DNA of 6,502 nucleotides, taken from Clostridia bacterium. Its GTDB lineage: Bacteria; Bacillota_A; Clostridia; Christensenellales; Aristaeellaceae. The translations under genes were made by a program, and so were the position numbers. Positions 1 through 4,837 of this stretch are shown one piece after another. The notes beneath the pieces were generated by a model. It saw only the letters and a program-made list of their open reading frames with translations. It did not search any database and was not told the origin of the DNA. Numbering within the stretch: position 1 is the stretch's first letter; the number at the start of each line of letters is the position of its first letter. The stretch spans positions 1 through 6,502 of the forward strand of contig JAFUPT010000023.1 in NCBI GenBank assembly GCA_017481065.1, read 5' to 3'.

Positions 1-40
1 CCCCGCTCAAGGGCATGATGCCCTTGAGACTCCCCAGCAT
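1..40 (+). repeat. Edge copy of the A-type hairpin repeat module
   Basis: A perfect 9-bp inverted repeat occupies 6-28 (arms CTCAAGGGC and GCCCTTGAG, loop ATGAT). It is preceded by CCCCG and followed by GACTCCCC, matching the linker style of the other arrays in this window. Loop and linker orientation read as plus strand. No T-run follows, so it does not look like an intrinsic terminator. Its first 13 bases recur identically at 6473-6485. By the polarity seen elsewhere, a plus-strand gene may end just left of the window; that is inference. Confidence 0.7.
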
Positions 41-43
41 AAA

Positions 44-68
44 ACCCTGTCCCGGAGCGGGACAGGGT
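44..68 (-). terminator. Hairpin, likely minus-strand terminator
   Basis: A perfect 10-bp stem (arms 44-53 ACCCTGTCCC and 59-68 GGGACAGGGT) encloses a 5-base loop. Read on the minus strand it is followed by TTTATG, giving a short U-tract together with the last stem base. It could end transcripts coming from the SH3b gene (269-967). The U-tract is short, so efficiency is uncertain. It may equally be another member of the hairpin repeat family, since its inner arms GTCCC/GGGAC resemble B modules. Confidence 0.45.
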
Positions 69-80
69 GTTGATAATTTA

Positions 81-100
81 AGGCACGCGTATGCGTGCCT
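81..100 (-). terminator. Hairpin, likely minus-strand terminator for the SH3b gene
   Basis: An 8-bp stem (81-88 AGGCACGC, 93-100 GCGTGCCT) has a 4-base loop. On the minus strand it is followed by TAAATTATC, a weak U-rich tail. The stem core GGCACGC/GCGTGCC is the same as in the clear terminator at 1755-1790, which supports a shared terminator role here. It lies about 170 bases beyond the stop codon of the SH3b gene, after the repeat modules. Confidence 0.45.
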
Positions 101-191
101 GTTTCCAGGGGTTTCCAAAGGAGGGAGCAAAGTGACTAGCGGCGTGGACACCGGATGTCTCGCCGCGTAGCTGCGACACGCTGAAAGCGTG
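101..191 (-). other. Non-coding structured stretch with two further hairpins
   Basis: Between the repeat modules and the terminator-like stems lie two more inverted repeats. At 139-166, outer arms GCGGCG/CGCCGC enclose inner arms GACA/TGTC, and flanking CTA/TAG can extend the stem with one bulged base. At 177-191, CACGCT and AGCGTG flank GAA. A short direct repeat of GTTTCCA occurs around 101-116. An open reading frame crosses this stretch on the minus strand (78-272), but its composition follows the hairpins, so I do not call it a gene. It may be transcribed as the 3' tail of the SH3b mRNA or be part of a longer repeat element. Confidence 0.4.
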
Positions 192-196
192 GGGCA

Positions 197-250
197 GCCG
201 ACAAAGGGAATCATTCCCTTCGGCAGGGGTTTGGGGACGGCGTCCCCAAA
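197..250 (-). repeat. Hairpin repeat array (B-A) behind the SH3b gene
   Basis: Read on the minus strand from the stop codon at 269, a B module comes first (arms 242-250 and 230-238, a perfect 9-bp stem with 3-base loop GCC). A linker ACCCCTG follows, then an A module (inner arms 215-220 and 204-209, loop ATGAT on the minus strand), which can be extended by GCCG/CGGC at 197-200 and 221-224. No T-run follows either stem. The module order and loop sequences match the arrays at 1696-1747 and 1835-1933. Confidence 0.7.
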
Positions 251-268
251 AGCGCCTCTCCTCCCCCG

Positions 269-967
269 TCAATACACGGAGGTGTACCTCGAGGATACCC
301 AGCCGACGATTCCATCGTATTCGATCTTATACCAGGTTACGCCGCGGCTGTCCTTGGAGCTCTTTTCGAGGTAGATGGCGGATTCGCCCTCGCGGAATAC
401 ATCCAGCTTTTCGCCGTTGAGGCCGGGATAATCCCGGATATAGGATTTGCCGTCGTCGGCGATAACCTCGCGGTCATACACCTCTTCCTCGCCGAGGGTG
501 GTGTACTTGGAGGAAACCCAGCCGGTCACGCCGTCGTAATCCACCTTGTACCAGGCAACGCCGCGGTCATCCACGCTGGTTTTGCCCATATATTCGGCCA
601 CTTCATCCTCGCGCATGATCACCAGGGCCTTGCCGTTGAGGCTGGGGGTGTTGCGGATGTAGGACTGGCCTTCGGTGGCGTATACATATACTTCGCCGAA
701 GAGCTCGCAATACTTGGAGGAAACCCAGCCGGCTTCGGATTTGTATTCCACCTTGTACCATACCACGCCGCGATTATCAATGGAATTCTTATCCAGGTAT
801 TCCAGGGTATCGCCCTCGTAGATGGTGCCGAGATCGCCGTAACTGAGGCCGGGGCCGGAGCGCACGTTCACGCTTGCGCTTGCTTCCACATAGCCGGCGG
901 CCAGGGCGGAGCCCATCAGCAGGGCTGCGATCAGCGCCAGGGCCAGCAGCATTCTGGTTTTCTTCAT
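269..967 (-). CDS. Secreted protein with three SH3b (bacterial SH3) domains
   Basis: A 232-residue protein with a clear Sec signal peptide: MKKTR, a hydrophobic core at about residues 6-20 and an AxA-type cleavage site near residues 21-24. The mature part is three SH3b domains at about 26-88, 94-157 and 167-231 and nothing else. Each ends in WYK(V/I)xY...GWVSS(K/R)Y, and domain 1 carries the typical VNVRSGPG motif. SH3b domains usually bind peptidoglycan or other envelope components, so an extracellular wall-associated or targeting role is inferred; there is no catalytic domain. Repeats 1 and 2 share an identical 22-base stretch (504-525 and 711-732), a trace of internal duplication. The start at 967 has GGAGG 10 bases upstream; an ATG at 973 (two residues longer) is only 4 bases from it and is less likely. 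The gene is transcribed alone from a promoter at 1002-1030. Confidence 0.88.
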   Translation of the reverse strand: MKKTRMLLALALIAALLMGSALAAGYVEASASVNVRSGPGLSYGDLGTIYEGDTLEYLDKNSIDNRGVVWYKVEYKSEAGWVSSKYCELFGEVYVYATEGQSYIRNTPSLNGKALVIMREDEVAEYMGKTSVDDRGVAWYKVDYDGVTGWVSSKYTTLGEEEVYDREVIADDGKSYIRDYPGLNGEKLDVFREGESAIYLEKSSKDSRGVTWYKIEYDGIVGWVSSRYTSVY

Positions 968-1001
968 AATCATCTTGCCTCCCGATCATTCTTCTGATAT
1001 T

Positions 1002-1030
1002 AGTTTAGCGCAGCTGGAAATTCCTGTCAA
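1002..1030 (-). promoter_or_regulatory. Sigma-A-type promoter for the SH3b gene
   Basis: On the minus strand a perfect -35 box TTGACA (1030-1025) is followed after exactly 17 bases by TAAACT (1007-1002), a 4-of-6 match to TATAAT. Transcription would start near 995, giving a leader of about 25-30 bases with the GGGAGG ribosome binding site before the ATG at 967. Confidence rests on the perfect -35 box and the spacing. Confidence 0.65.
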
Positions 1031-1040
1031 GAAGTTTCCC

Positions 1041-1069
1041 TTGTGTTTTCCGCCGCGAGGGAGTATAAT
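1041..1069 (+). promoter_or_regulatory. Sigma-A-type promoter for the small membrane protein
   Basis: A perfect -10 box TATAAT (1064-1069) lies 17 bases behind TTGTGT (1041-1046), a 4-of-6 match to TTGACA. Transcription would begin near 1076. That is inside or after the upstream ATG at 1072, which therefore could not be used from this promoter. The -35 box lies only 10 bases from the -35 box of the divergent promoter, so the two would compete for RNA polymerase or share a regulator. Confidence 0.65.
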
Positions 1070-1091
1070 ATATGCATTATACTATTACTGC

Positions 1092-1097
1092 GAGGGA
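1092..1097 (+). promoter_or_regulatory. Ribosome binding site that decides the start at 1105
   Basis: GAGGGA stands 7 bases before the ATG at 1105. A similar GAGGGAG (1057-1063) precedes the ATG at 1072, but it lies directly against the TATAAT box and upstream of the predicted transcription start, so it would not be in the mRNA. The 1105 start also begins the protein with MKKF ahead of its first membrane helix. Confidence 0.6.
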
Positions 1098-1104
1098 TTC
1101 CAAG

Positions 1105-1680
1105 ATGAAAAAGTTCCGCCCCTATTGCGCTGGCTTTATCGTGCTCTATGTGCTGGCCCTGCTGAGCCTCGGCGATGTGGTTCGCACGCTCTATGGTGAA
1201 ATCACCGGCACCCAGAATGATATGCTGGCCAGCATGTCCATGTTCACTTATCTGATCTTTATCCTTGCCGTGCTGTATGTGAAGATGTATGCTTCCGCCC
1301 GCATTGTGCTCACCGATAAAACCATGCAGATCGTGAATCCCGTGTATCTCAAGCCCCAGCCCGGCGCCAAGCGCGCTATGTTTATCTATCGCAACGGCGA
1401 AACCGATGTCAAGCTGATGAACAAAACCTTCAAGCTGGAAGACCTCGAAAAGTATGGCTGGATTGAGGACCTGAATTACAGCCGCCTCGACGCCAGCGGC
1501 GTTGGCGAAAAGAACAAGCTCTTCCCTGTGCATGAAATCGCCCTCGTGATGAAGGATGGCAAGCGCTACCACATGAACGGCGGCTTCTACAAGGAGAAGC
1601 AGCTGCGCCCCATGATGCAGCATATCAAGGATACCACCGGCATCGCCCCCACCGGCAAGCTGGCGGAATATGTGAAGTAA
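1105..1680 (+). CDS. Small membrane protein, two helices plus a soluble C-terminal domain; function unknown
   Basis: I do not recognise a named family. The 191-residue product has two hydrophobic segments (about residues 8-23 and 43-60) separated by a short polar loop, then a soluble tail of about 130 residues. The tail alternates short beta-like segments (RIVLTDKTMQIVNPVYL, RAMFIYR, EIALVMKDGKRYHMN) and closes with a likely helix (KEKQLRPMMQHIKDTT). This order of two membrane helices, beta-rich tail and terminal helix resembles bacterial PH-like membrane proteins, but that is a guess from pattern, not from a diagnostic motif. A start at 1072 would add 11 residues; the promoter and ribosome binding site favour 1105. 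The gene stands alone between a divergent neighbour and a terminator, so context gives no functional clue. Confidence 0.75.
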   Translation: MKKFRPYCAGFIVLYVLALLSLGDVVRTLYGEITGTQNDMLASMSMFTYLIFILAVLYVKMYASARIVLTDKTMQIVNPVYLKPQPGAKRAMFIYRNGETDVKLMNKTFKLEDLEKYGWIEDLNYSRLDASGVGEKNKLFPVHEIALVMKDGKRYHMNGGFYKEKQLRPMMQHIKDTTGIAPTGKLAEYVK

Positions 1681-1695
1681 CGGGGGAAGACGACG

Positions 1696-1747
1696 TTAGG
1701 GGACTCTGTCCCCTAAAACCCCTGCAAGGGGAAATGATTTCCCCTTG
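1696..1747 (+). repeat. Hairpin repeat array (B-A) behind the small membrane protein gene
   Basis: Starting 15 bases after the stop codon at 1680, a B module (arms 1696-1704 and 1708-1716, perfect 9-bp stem, loop TCT) is joined by AACCCCTG to an A module (arms 1725-1733 and 1739-1747, perfect 9-bp stem, loop ATGAT). ACCCCTC follows, and then the terminator. Neither stem is followed by a T-run. Orientation is that of the preceding plus-strand gene. Confidence 0.75.
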
Positions 1748-1754
1748 ACCCCTC

Positions 1755-1790
1755 AAAAAAAGGCACGCAATGCGTGCCTTTAATTTTTTT
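1755..1790. terminator. Bidirectional intrinsic terminator between convergent genes
   Basis: The arms AAAGGCACGCA (1759-1769) and TGCGTGCCTTT (1771-1781) form a stem whose inner few bases make the loop. It is followed on the plus strand by a run of seven T (1784-1790). On the minus strand it is followed by the complement of the A-run at 1755-1761, so both directions have a U-tract. It would end the plus-strand gene at 1680 and the minus-strand cluster ending at 1939. Confidence 0.85.
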
Positions 1791-1791
1791 G

Positions 1792-1824
1792 CAAATCGCG
1801 CCGCCGAATGGCGCGATTTGTTTT
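1792..1824 (+). terminator. Second hairpin, possible back-up plus-strand terminator
   Basis: A perfect 11-bp inverted repeat (CAAATCGCGCC at 1792-1802 and GGCGCGATTTG at 1810-1820, 7-base loop) is followed by TTTT on the plus strand. Read on the minus strand it runs into CAAAAAAA, with no U-tract. It sits directly behind the bidirectional terminator and could back it up for plus-strand readthrough. Confidence 0.5.
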
Positions 1825-1834
1825 ACTGAGGGTT

Positions 1835-1933
1835 CCAAGGGGGATCATCCCCCTTGGCGGATTCTTAAGGCAGAACCTTAAGCAGGGTGCAGGGACAGCG
1901 TCCCTGCCAGGGTCCTAGGGACAGAGTCCCTAG
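1835..1933 (-). repeat. Four-module hairpin array (B-B-C-A) behind the minus-strand cluster
   Basis: Read on the minus strand from the stop codon at 1939, four stems follow in 99 bases. Two are B modules (arms 1926-1933/1915-1922 with loop TCT; 1900-1907/1889-1896 with loop GCT). The third is a distinct stem C (1876-1882/1864-1870, CTTAAGG arms). The last is an A module (1849-1857/1835-1843, perfect 9-bp stem, loop ATGAT). Linkers are GACCCTG, ACCCTG and GAATCCG. The first B module begins 5 bases after the stop codon. None is followed by a T-run. Confidence 0.75.
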
Positions 1934-1938
1934 CCCCG

Positions 1939-2493
1939 TCACAGCCCGAAGGCGTAGCCCGCCGCGATGCCCAGCACCGCCGAAAGGCAGATGATCCAGA
2001 TGGGATGGAGTTTCCGGAAGGCAAGGAGCGCGCAGAGGCCGAAGATGGCGAGGGCGAGGAAGAATTCCGCGCCGAAGGCGAAGCCCGCCGGGAAGAACAC
2101 GGTTTGGCCCACGCTGATCAGCGCGGAGCCGATCAGGCCCACCACAGCGGGGCGCAGGCCGGCCATGCATCCGCTGATCACGCGGCTGCTCCGGAATTTA
2201 TCAAAGCATTTTGCCACAACCAGGATGATGATGAACGAGGGCAGCACCACGCCGAGGGTGGCGCAGGCCGCTCCCGGGACGCCCGCCAGCCGGGTTCCCA
2301 CAAAGGTGGCGATGTTCACGGCGAAGGGGCCGGGCGTGGATTCGGATACGGCGATGAAATTCACCAAATCCTCAGCAGCCAGCCAGCCGTGGGCAATCAC
2401 CTCCGCCTGAATCAGCGGCAGCATGGCGTAACCGCCGCCAAAGGTGAACGCGCCGATCTTGAAGAAGGTGAAAAAGAGGGTGAGCAGCATCAT
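1939..2493 (-). CDS. chrA: Chromate transporter family protein, second half of a pair
   Basis: A 184-residue membrane protein of the short-chain chromate ion transporter family, one CHR domain. Visible family motifs: FGGGYAM at 18-24, PLIQxEV at 26-32, ESTPGP at 51-56 and GVVLPSF at 81-87, with hydrophobic stretches through the rest. Short CHR proteins are usually encoded as adjacent pairs that work together as one transporter; chromate efflux is the named activity, but the natural anion here is unknown. The start ATG overlaps the TGA of the upstream paralogue by 4 bases (ATGA) and has GAGGAGG 5 bases before it; a second ATG directly follows. It is the last gene of the cluster, and a B-type hairpin begins 5 bases after its stop. 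Confidence 0.9.
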   Translation of the reverse strand: MMLLTLFFTFFKIGAFTFGGGYAMLPLIQAEVIAHGWLAAEDLVNFIAVSESTPGPFAVNIATFVGTRLAGVPGAACATLGVVLPSFIIILVVAKCFDKFRSSRVISGCMAGLRPAVVGLIGSALISVGQTVFFPAGFAFGAEFFLALAIFGLCALLAFRKLHPIWIICLSAVLGIAAGYAFGL

Positions 2494-3032
2494 TTCAGCC
2501 TCCTCTCAGCGGCGAAGGAGCTGATGAGCCCCGCGGCCGCGCACAGCAGGATGACGATGAGCACGTTCAGCTTCAATACCGCCGCCAGCACGAAGGCCGC
2601 CGCGGCGATGATATAGGCGAATTTGCCCTTCTGCTGCTTCGCCATGTTCCAGAATGCCTTGAGAATGAGGGCCAGCACGCCCGCGCGCACGCCGAAGAAG
2701 GCGTATTGCACCGCTTTCAGGCCCTGGAACTGCTCCAGCACGAAGGAAATCAGCGCGATGATGATGAAGGAGGGCAGCACCACGCCAAAGGTGGCGCAGA
2801 ACGCGCCCCTGAAGCCCGCCGTGCGGTAGCCCACGAAGGTGGCGGCGTTGATGGCGATGGGGCCGGGGGTGGATTCTGCGATGGCCACGATATCCAGGAT
2901 ATCCTCATCGGTGATCCATTTCTTCTTCTCCACCACCTCGCGCTGGATCAGCGGGATCATGGCGTAGCCGCCGCCGAAGGTGAATGCGCCGATCTTCAAA
3001 AATGTGAGGAAGATTTCAAGCAGGATTTTCAT
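2490..3032 (-). CDS. chrA: Chromate transporter family protein, first half of a pair
   Basis: A 180-residue CHR-domain membrane protein, paralogous to its downstream partner. Motifs: FGGGYAM at 19-25, PLIQREV at 27-33, ESTPGP at 53-58 and GVVLPSF at 83-89. The first motif is conserved with the partner even at DNA level (2959-2999 against 2423-2463), a sign of tandem duplication. The open frame continues upstream to 3146, but that stretch only mirrors the preceding gene. The ATG at 3032 (MKILLEIF) has GGAGG 9 bases upstream, inside the end of the CinA-like gene, which it overlaps by 17 bases. The ATGA overlap with the partner suggests translation in equal amounts, as expected for a heteromeric transporter. 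The transported anion in this organism is not shown by sequence. Confidence 0.9.
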   Translation of the reverse strand: MKILLEIFLTFLKIGAFTFGGGYAMIPLIQREVVEKKKWITDEDILDIVAIAESTPGPIAINAATFVGYRTAGFRGAFCATFGVVLPSFIIIALISFVLEQFQGLKAVQYAFFGVRAGVLALILKAFWNMAKQQKGKFAYIIAAAAFVLAAVLKLNVLIVILLCAAAGLISSFAAERRLK

Positions 3033-3486
3033 GTTCAATGGCCTCCGCAAGTGTGGAAAGGGCGGCCTCCACGGCCTGCCTGCGCACCGCCGCGCGGTCG
3101 CCGCTGAAATGGAATTCCCGGGCAAAGGCTCCGGATTTCCCGGCAATGCCGATGAATACCGTGCCCACCGGCTTTTCGGCCGTGCCGCCGTCCGGCCCCG
3201 CGAGCCCGGTGGCGGATACCGCCCAGTCCGCGCCGCTGCGCGCCCGCGCGCCCGCAGCCATCTGGCATGCGCAGGCCGCGCTCACCACGCCGTCGCTTTC
3301 CAGGGTCTCCTTTTTCACGCCCAGCAGGCGCTGCTTGGAGGCTTCCGCGTAAGTAACGTAGCTTTCATGGATCGCCGCGCTCGCGCCGGGATTTTCAATA
3401 AAGGCGGCGGCGATCAGCCCGCCGGTGAGGCTTTCGGCGAATGTTACCGTTTCACCCCGGGCGATGATAAGTTCAAATGCTTTCAT
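3016..3486 (-). CDS. pncC: Stand-alone CinA C-terminal domain protein, likely NMN amidohydrolase
   Basis: A 156-residue protein made only of the CinA C-terminal domain; the N-terminal molybdopterin-binding-like domain of full CinA is absent. Characteristic segments are AESLTGG at 17-23, NPGAS at 32-36, ASKQRLLGV at 49-57, GVVS at 66-69 and TGLAGPDGGTAEKPVGTVFIG at 93-113. Characterised family members hydrolyse nicotinamide mononucleotide to nicotinate mononucleotide and ammonia, recycling pyridine nucleotide produced for example by NAD-dependent DNA ligase. The usual Cys of AESCTGG is Leu here, a common variant. GGAGG lies 8 bases before the start, and the gene begins 18 bases after the PAP2 stop. 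The name pncC is by domain architecture; activity is inferred from the family. Confidence 0.87.
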   Translation of the reverse strand: MKAFELIIARGETVTFAESLTGGLIAAAFIENPGASAAIHESYVTYAEASKQRLLGVKKETLESDGVVSAACACQMAAGARARSGADWAVSATGLAGPDGGTAEKPVGTVFIGIAGKSGAFAREFHFSGDRAAVRRQAVEAALSTLAEAIEHENPA

Positions 3487-3504
3487 ATCCTTTTCCTCCG
3501 GAAC

Positions 3505-4044
3505 TCATGCGCGGCGCGCCCTGCGAAGCCGCTTCACAATCAGCATCGCCAGCTCCGCCAGCGCAATGCCGATGGCGATGCCCGCGATCACATCCGTGGG
3601 ATAGTGCACGCCCACATAGAGCCGGGACAGCGCGATCAATACCGCCAGTACCAGCGCGGGCACGCCGTATTTCTTGGGCAGCATGCGAAAGAGCGGCCAT
3701 GCGCAGCTGAGGGAATTGGCGGAATGGCCGGAGGGGAAGGAAAACTCGCTCTCCTTCGCCACAAGTATGGTCAAACCCTCGATCACCTCATAGGGCCGCA
3801 CGCGCCCCGCCAGCGGCTTGATGCAGATGTTTACCACCAGCAGGGTAAAAATCATCGCCAGCGCGGAGCAAGCCGCAGCCTTCCGGGTCTTTTTGAAAAT
3901 CAGCAGCAGCAGGGTCAGCGCGATCCAGAAATAGCCGTGGTCGCCCAGCATGGTGATAAAGCGCATGGGCGCATCCAAAAATCCCCGCAGGTTCTCCTGA
4001 ATCCAAATCAGGAATTGTCCCTCAAACTGGGAAAAAGCCGTCAT
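3505..4044 (-). CDS. PAP2-family membrane phosphatase
   Basis: A 179-residue integral membrane phosphatase with the complete PAP2 signature: KPLAGRVRP at 76-84 (K-x6-RP), FPSGH at 103-107 and SRLYVGVH at 140-147 (SR-x5-H), followed by PTD with D151. Several hydrophobic helices surround these motifs, and the protein ends in a basic tail (KRLRRARRA). Proteins of this size and motif set include undecaprenyl-diphosphate phosphatases of the BcrC type and phosphatidylglycerophosphate phosphatases; the substrate cannot be chosen from sequence alone. The start at 4044 is set by GGAGG 6 bases upstream and by the ATGA overlap with the RadC-like stop; a longer reading up to 4218 only mirrors that gene. 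Confidence 0.92.
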   Translation of the reverse strand: MTAFSQFEGQFLIWIQENLRGFLDAPMRFITMLGDHGYFWIALTLLLLIFKKTRKAAACSALAMIFTLLVVNICIKPLAGRVRPYEVIEGLTILVAKESEFSFPSGHSANSLSCAWPLFRMLPKKYGVPALVLAVLIALSRLYVGVHYPTDVIAGIAIGIALAELAMLIVKRLRRARRA

Positions 4045-4832
4045 ATCGCACCTCCAAATTCCTTTAAGCACAGCCCGGAAAGATCGGGCATGTCCCGCAG
4101 GTAATCCTCCTGGAATTGCCGGGCAATTTCGCCCATATCCGCCTCGGGAATCAGCGCCCGCTGGCGCATGCTGGTGGTTTCGGCAAAGCCCGCCAGCACC
4201 ACATCCAGCAGCGCGCATCCGGCGGCCTGCAGGGTATCAAAGTAAGCGCACGCCCGGGAGATATCATATTCCTCCGGTTCGGCGGCCTCCTTCCCGGTGA
4301 ATTGCAAAAGCACCACGCTGGAAGCCCCCGAATGCAGCACATCCGAAATCAGCCCCTGCAAATACATGGGTTCGCCCCATGCCCGGCTGGGTATGCTGCT
4401 GCGGTGAATGATGTGGCCATCGTAATCCAGGCACAGCTGCAGGGTGCAGGGCGGCGCAATTTCCCGTTCCAGGCGGCATGCGCAGCGGTACAGGTCCAAA
4501 AAATTGCGTATGCGCCCGCATTCCTCCTCCTGCTCGGCCAAATCCATGTATGCCAGCATCAGCTCGCCCGCCAGCGCCAGCCATACGGCGGCATGCTTTC
4601 CCATGCCCTTCACTGCGGCCAGCAGGGGAACCTCCGCCCGCAGCACGCCCTCCAGGCTGCCGAATGCATCCAGCAGCGCATGGGCGATCTCATTTACATC
4701 CTGCCGGGGAATCACAAAGCAGAGCAGATATTCAATTGCCTCGTGCGGATCCATGCCGTCCAGCCCCACATCCAGCACCCGCTGGCGCAGGCGTTCCCGG
4801 TGGCCGCCGTGTGCTTCTGTAAGTATGTTCAT
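4041..4832 (-). CDS. RadC-like (UPF0758/JAB) protein with lost metal-binding motif
   Basis: A 263-residue protein with the layout of clostridial RadC-like proteins. The N-terminal helical part begins GHRERLRQRVL (10-20) and continues through HEAIEYLLCFVIPRQDVNEIAHALL (30-54, family-typical) to a helix-hairpin-helix-like FGSLEGVL...VKGMG (57-78). The rest is a JAB/JAMM-fold domain (about 128-228). In active JAMM proteins of this family the signature is H-x-H-x7-S-x2-D. Aligned without gaps between VVL (173-175) and DI (190-191), the same positions here read Q177, T179, E187, D190, so both histidines and the serine are gone; the DH of LLDH is also DV (210-211). It is therefore probably a non-catalytic structural or binding protein. 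It starts 5 bases after the dnaX stop with no clear Shine-Dalgarno sequence, so it likely depends on coupling to dnaX translation. The cellular role of RadC itself is not settled. Confidence 0.82.
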   Translation of the reverse strand: MNILTEAHGGHRERLRQRVLDVGLDGMDPHEAIEYLLCFVIPRQDVNEIAHALLDAFGSLEGVLRAEVPLLAAVKGMGKHAAVWLALAGELMLAYMDLAEQEEECGRIRNFLDLYRCACRLEREIAPPCTLQLCLDYDGHIIHRSSIPSRAWGEPMYLQGLISDVLHSGASSVVLLQFTGKEAAEPEEYDISRACAYFDTLQAAGCALLDVVLAGFAETTSMRQRALIPEADMGEIARQFQEDYLRDMPDLSGLCLKEFGGAI

Positions 4833-4837
4833 GCCGC

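Noticed and set aside
78..272. Small minus-strand open frame across the hairpin region
   Set aside because: It runs through five stem structures, overlaps the stop of the SH3b gene and has no convincing ribosome binding site; the sequence is better explained as structured non-coding DNA.
1027..1623. Minus-strand open frame of 198 codons opposite the small membrane protein gene
   Set aside because: Its His-rich product mirrors the sense codons, and the sense frame has promoter, ribosome binding site and terminator in its favour.
1696..1933. CRISPR array or mobile-element ends
   Set aside because: The units are self-complementary stems with varying arms and short linkers, not identical direct repeats with unique spacers; no transposase gene or target duplication is present.
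3033..3146. N-terminal extension of the first chromate-transporter protein
   Set aside because: The extra residues are the out-of-frame reading of the CinA-like gene; family homology begins at the ATG at 3032, which has its own ribosome binding site.
4045..4218. N-terminal extension of the PAP2 phosphatase
   Set aside because: The stretch is the shadow of the RadC-like gene; the ATGA overlap and GGAGG fix the start at 4044.
4296..4316. Frameshift as the cause of the missing HxH motif in the RadC-like gene
   Set aside because: The loop has the exact expected length between conserved flanks in a single intact frame, so residue replacement and not a frame error explains the loss.
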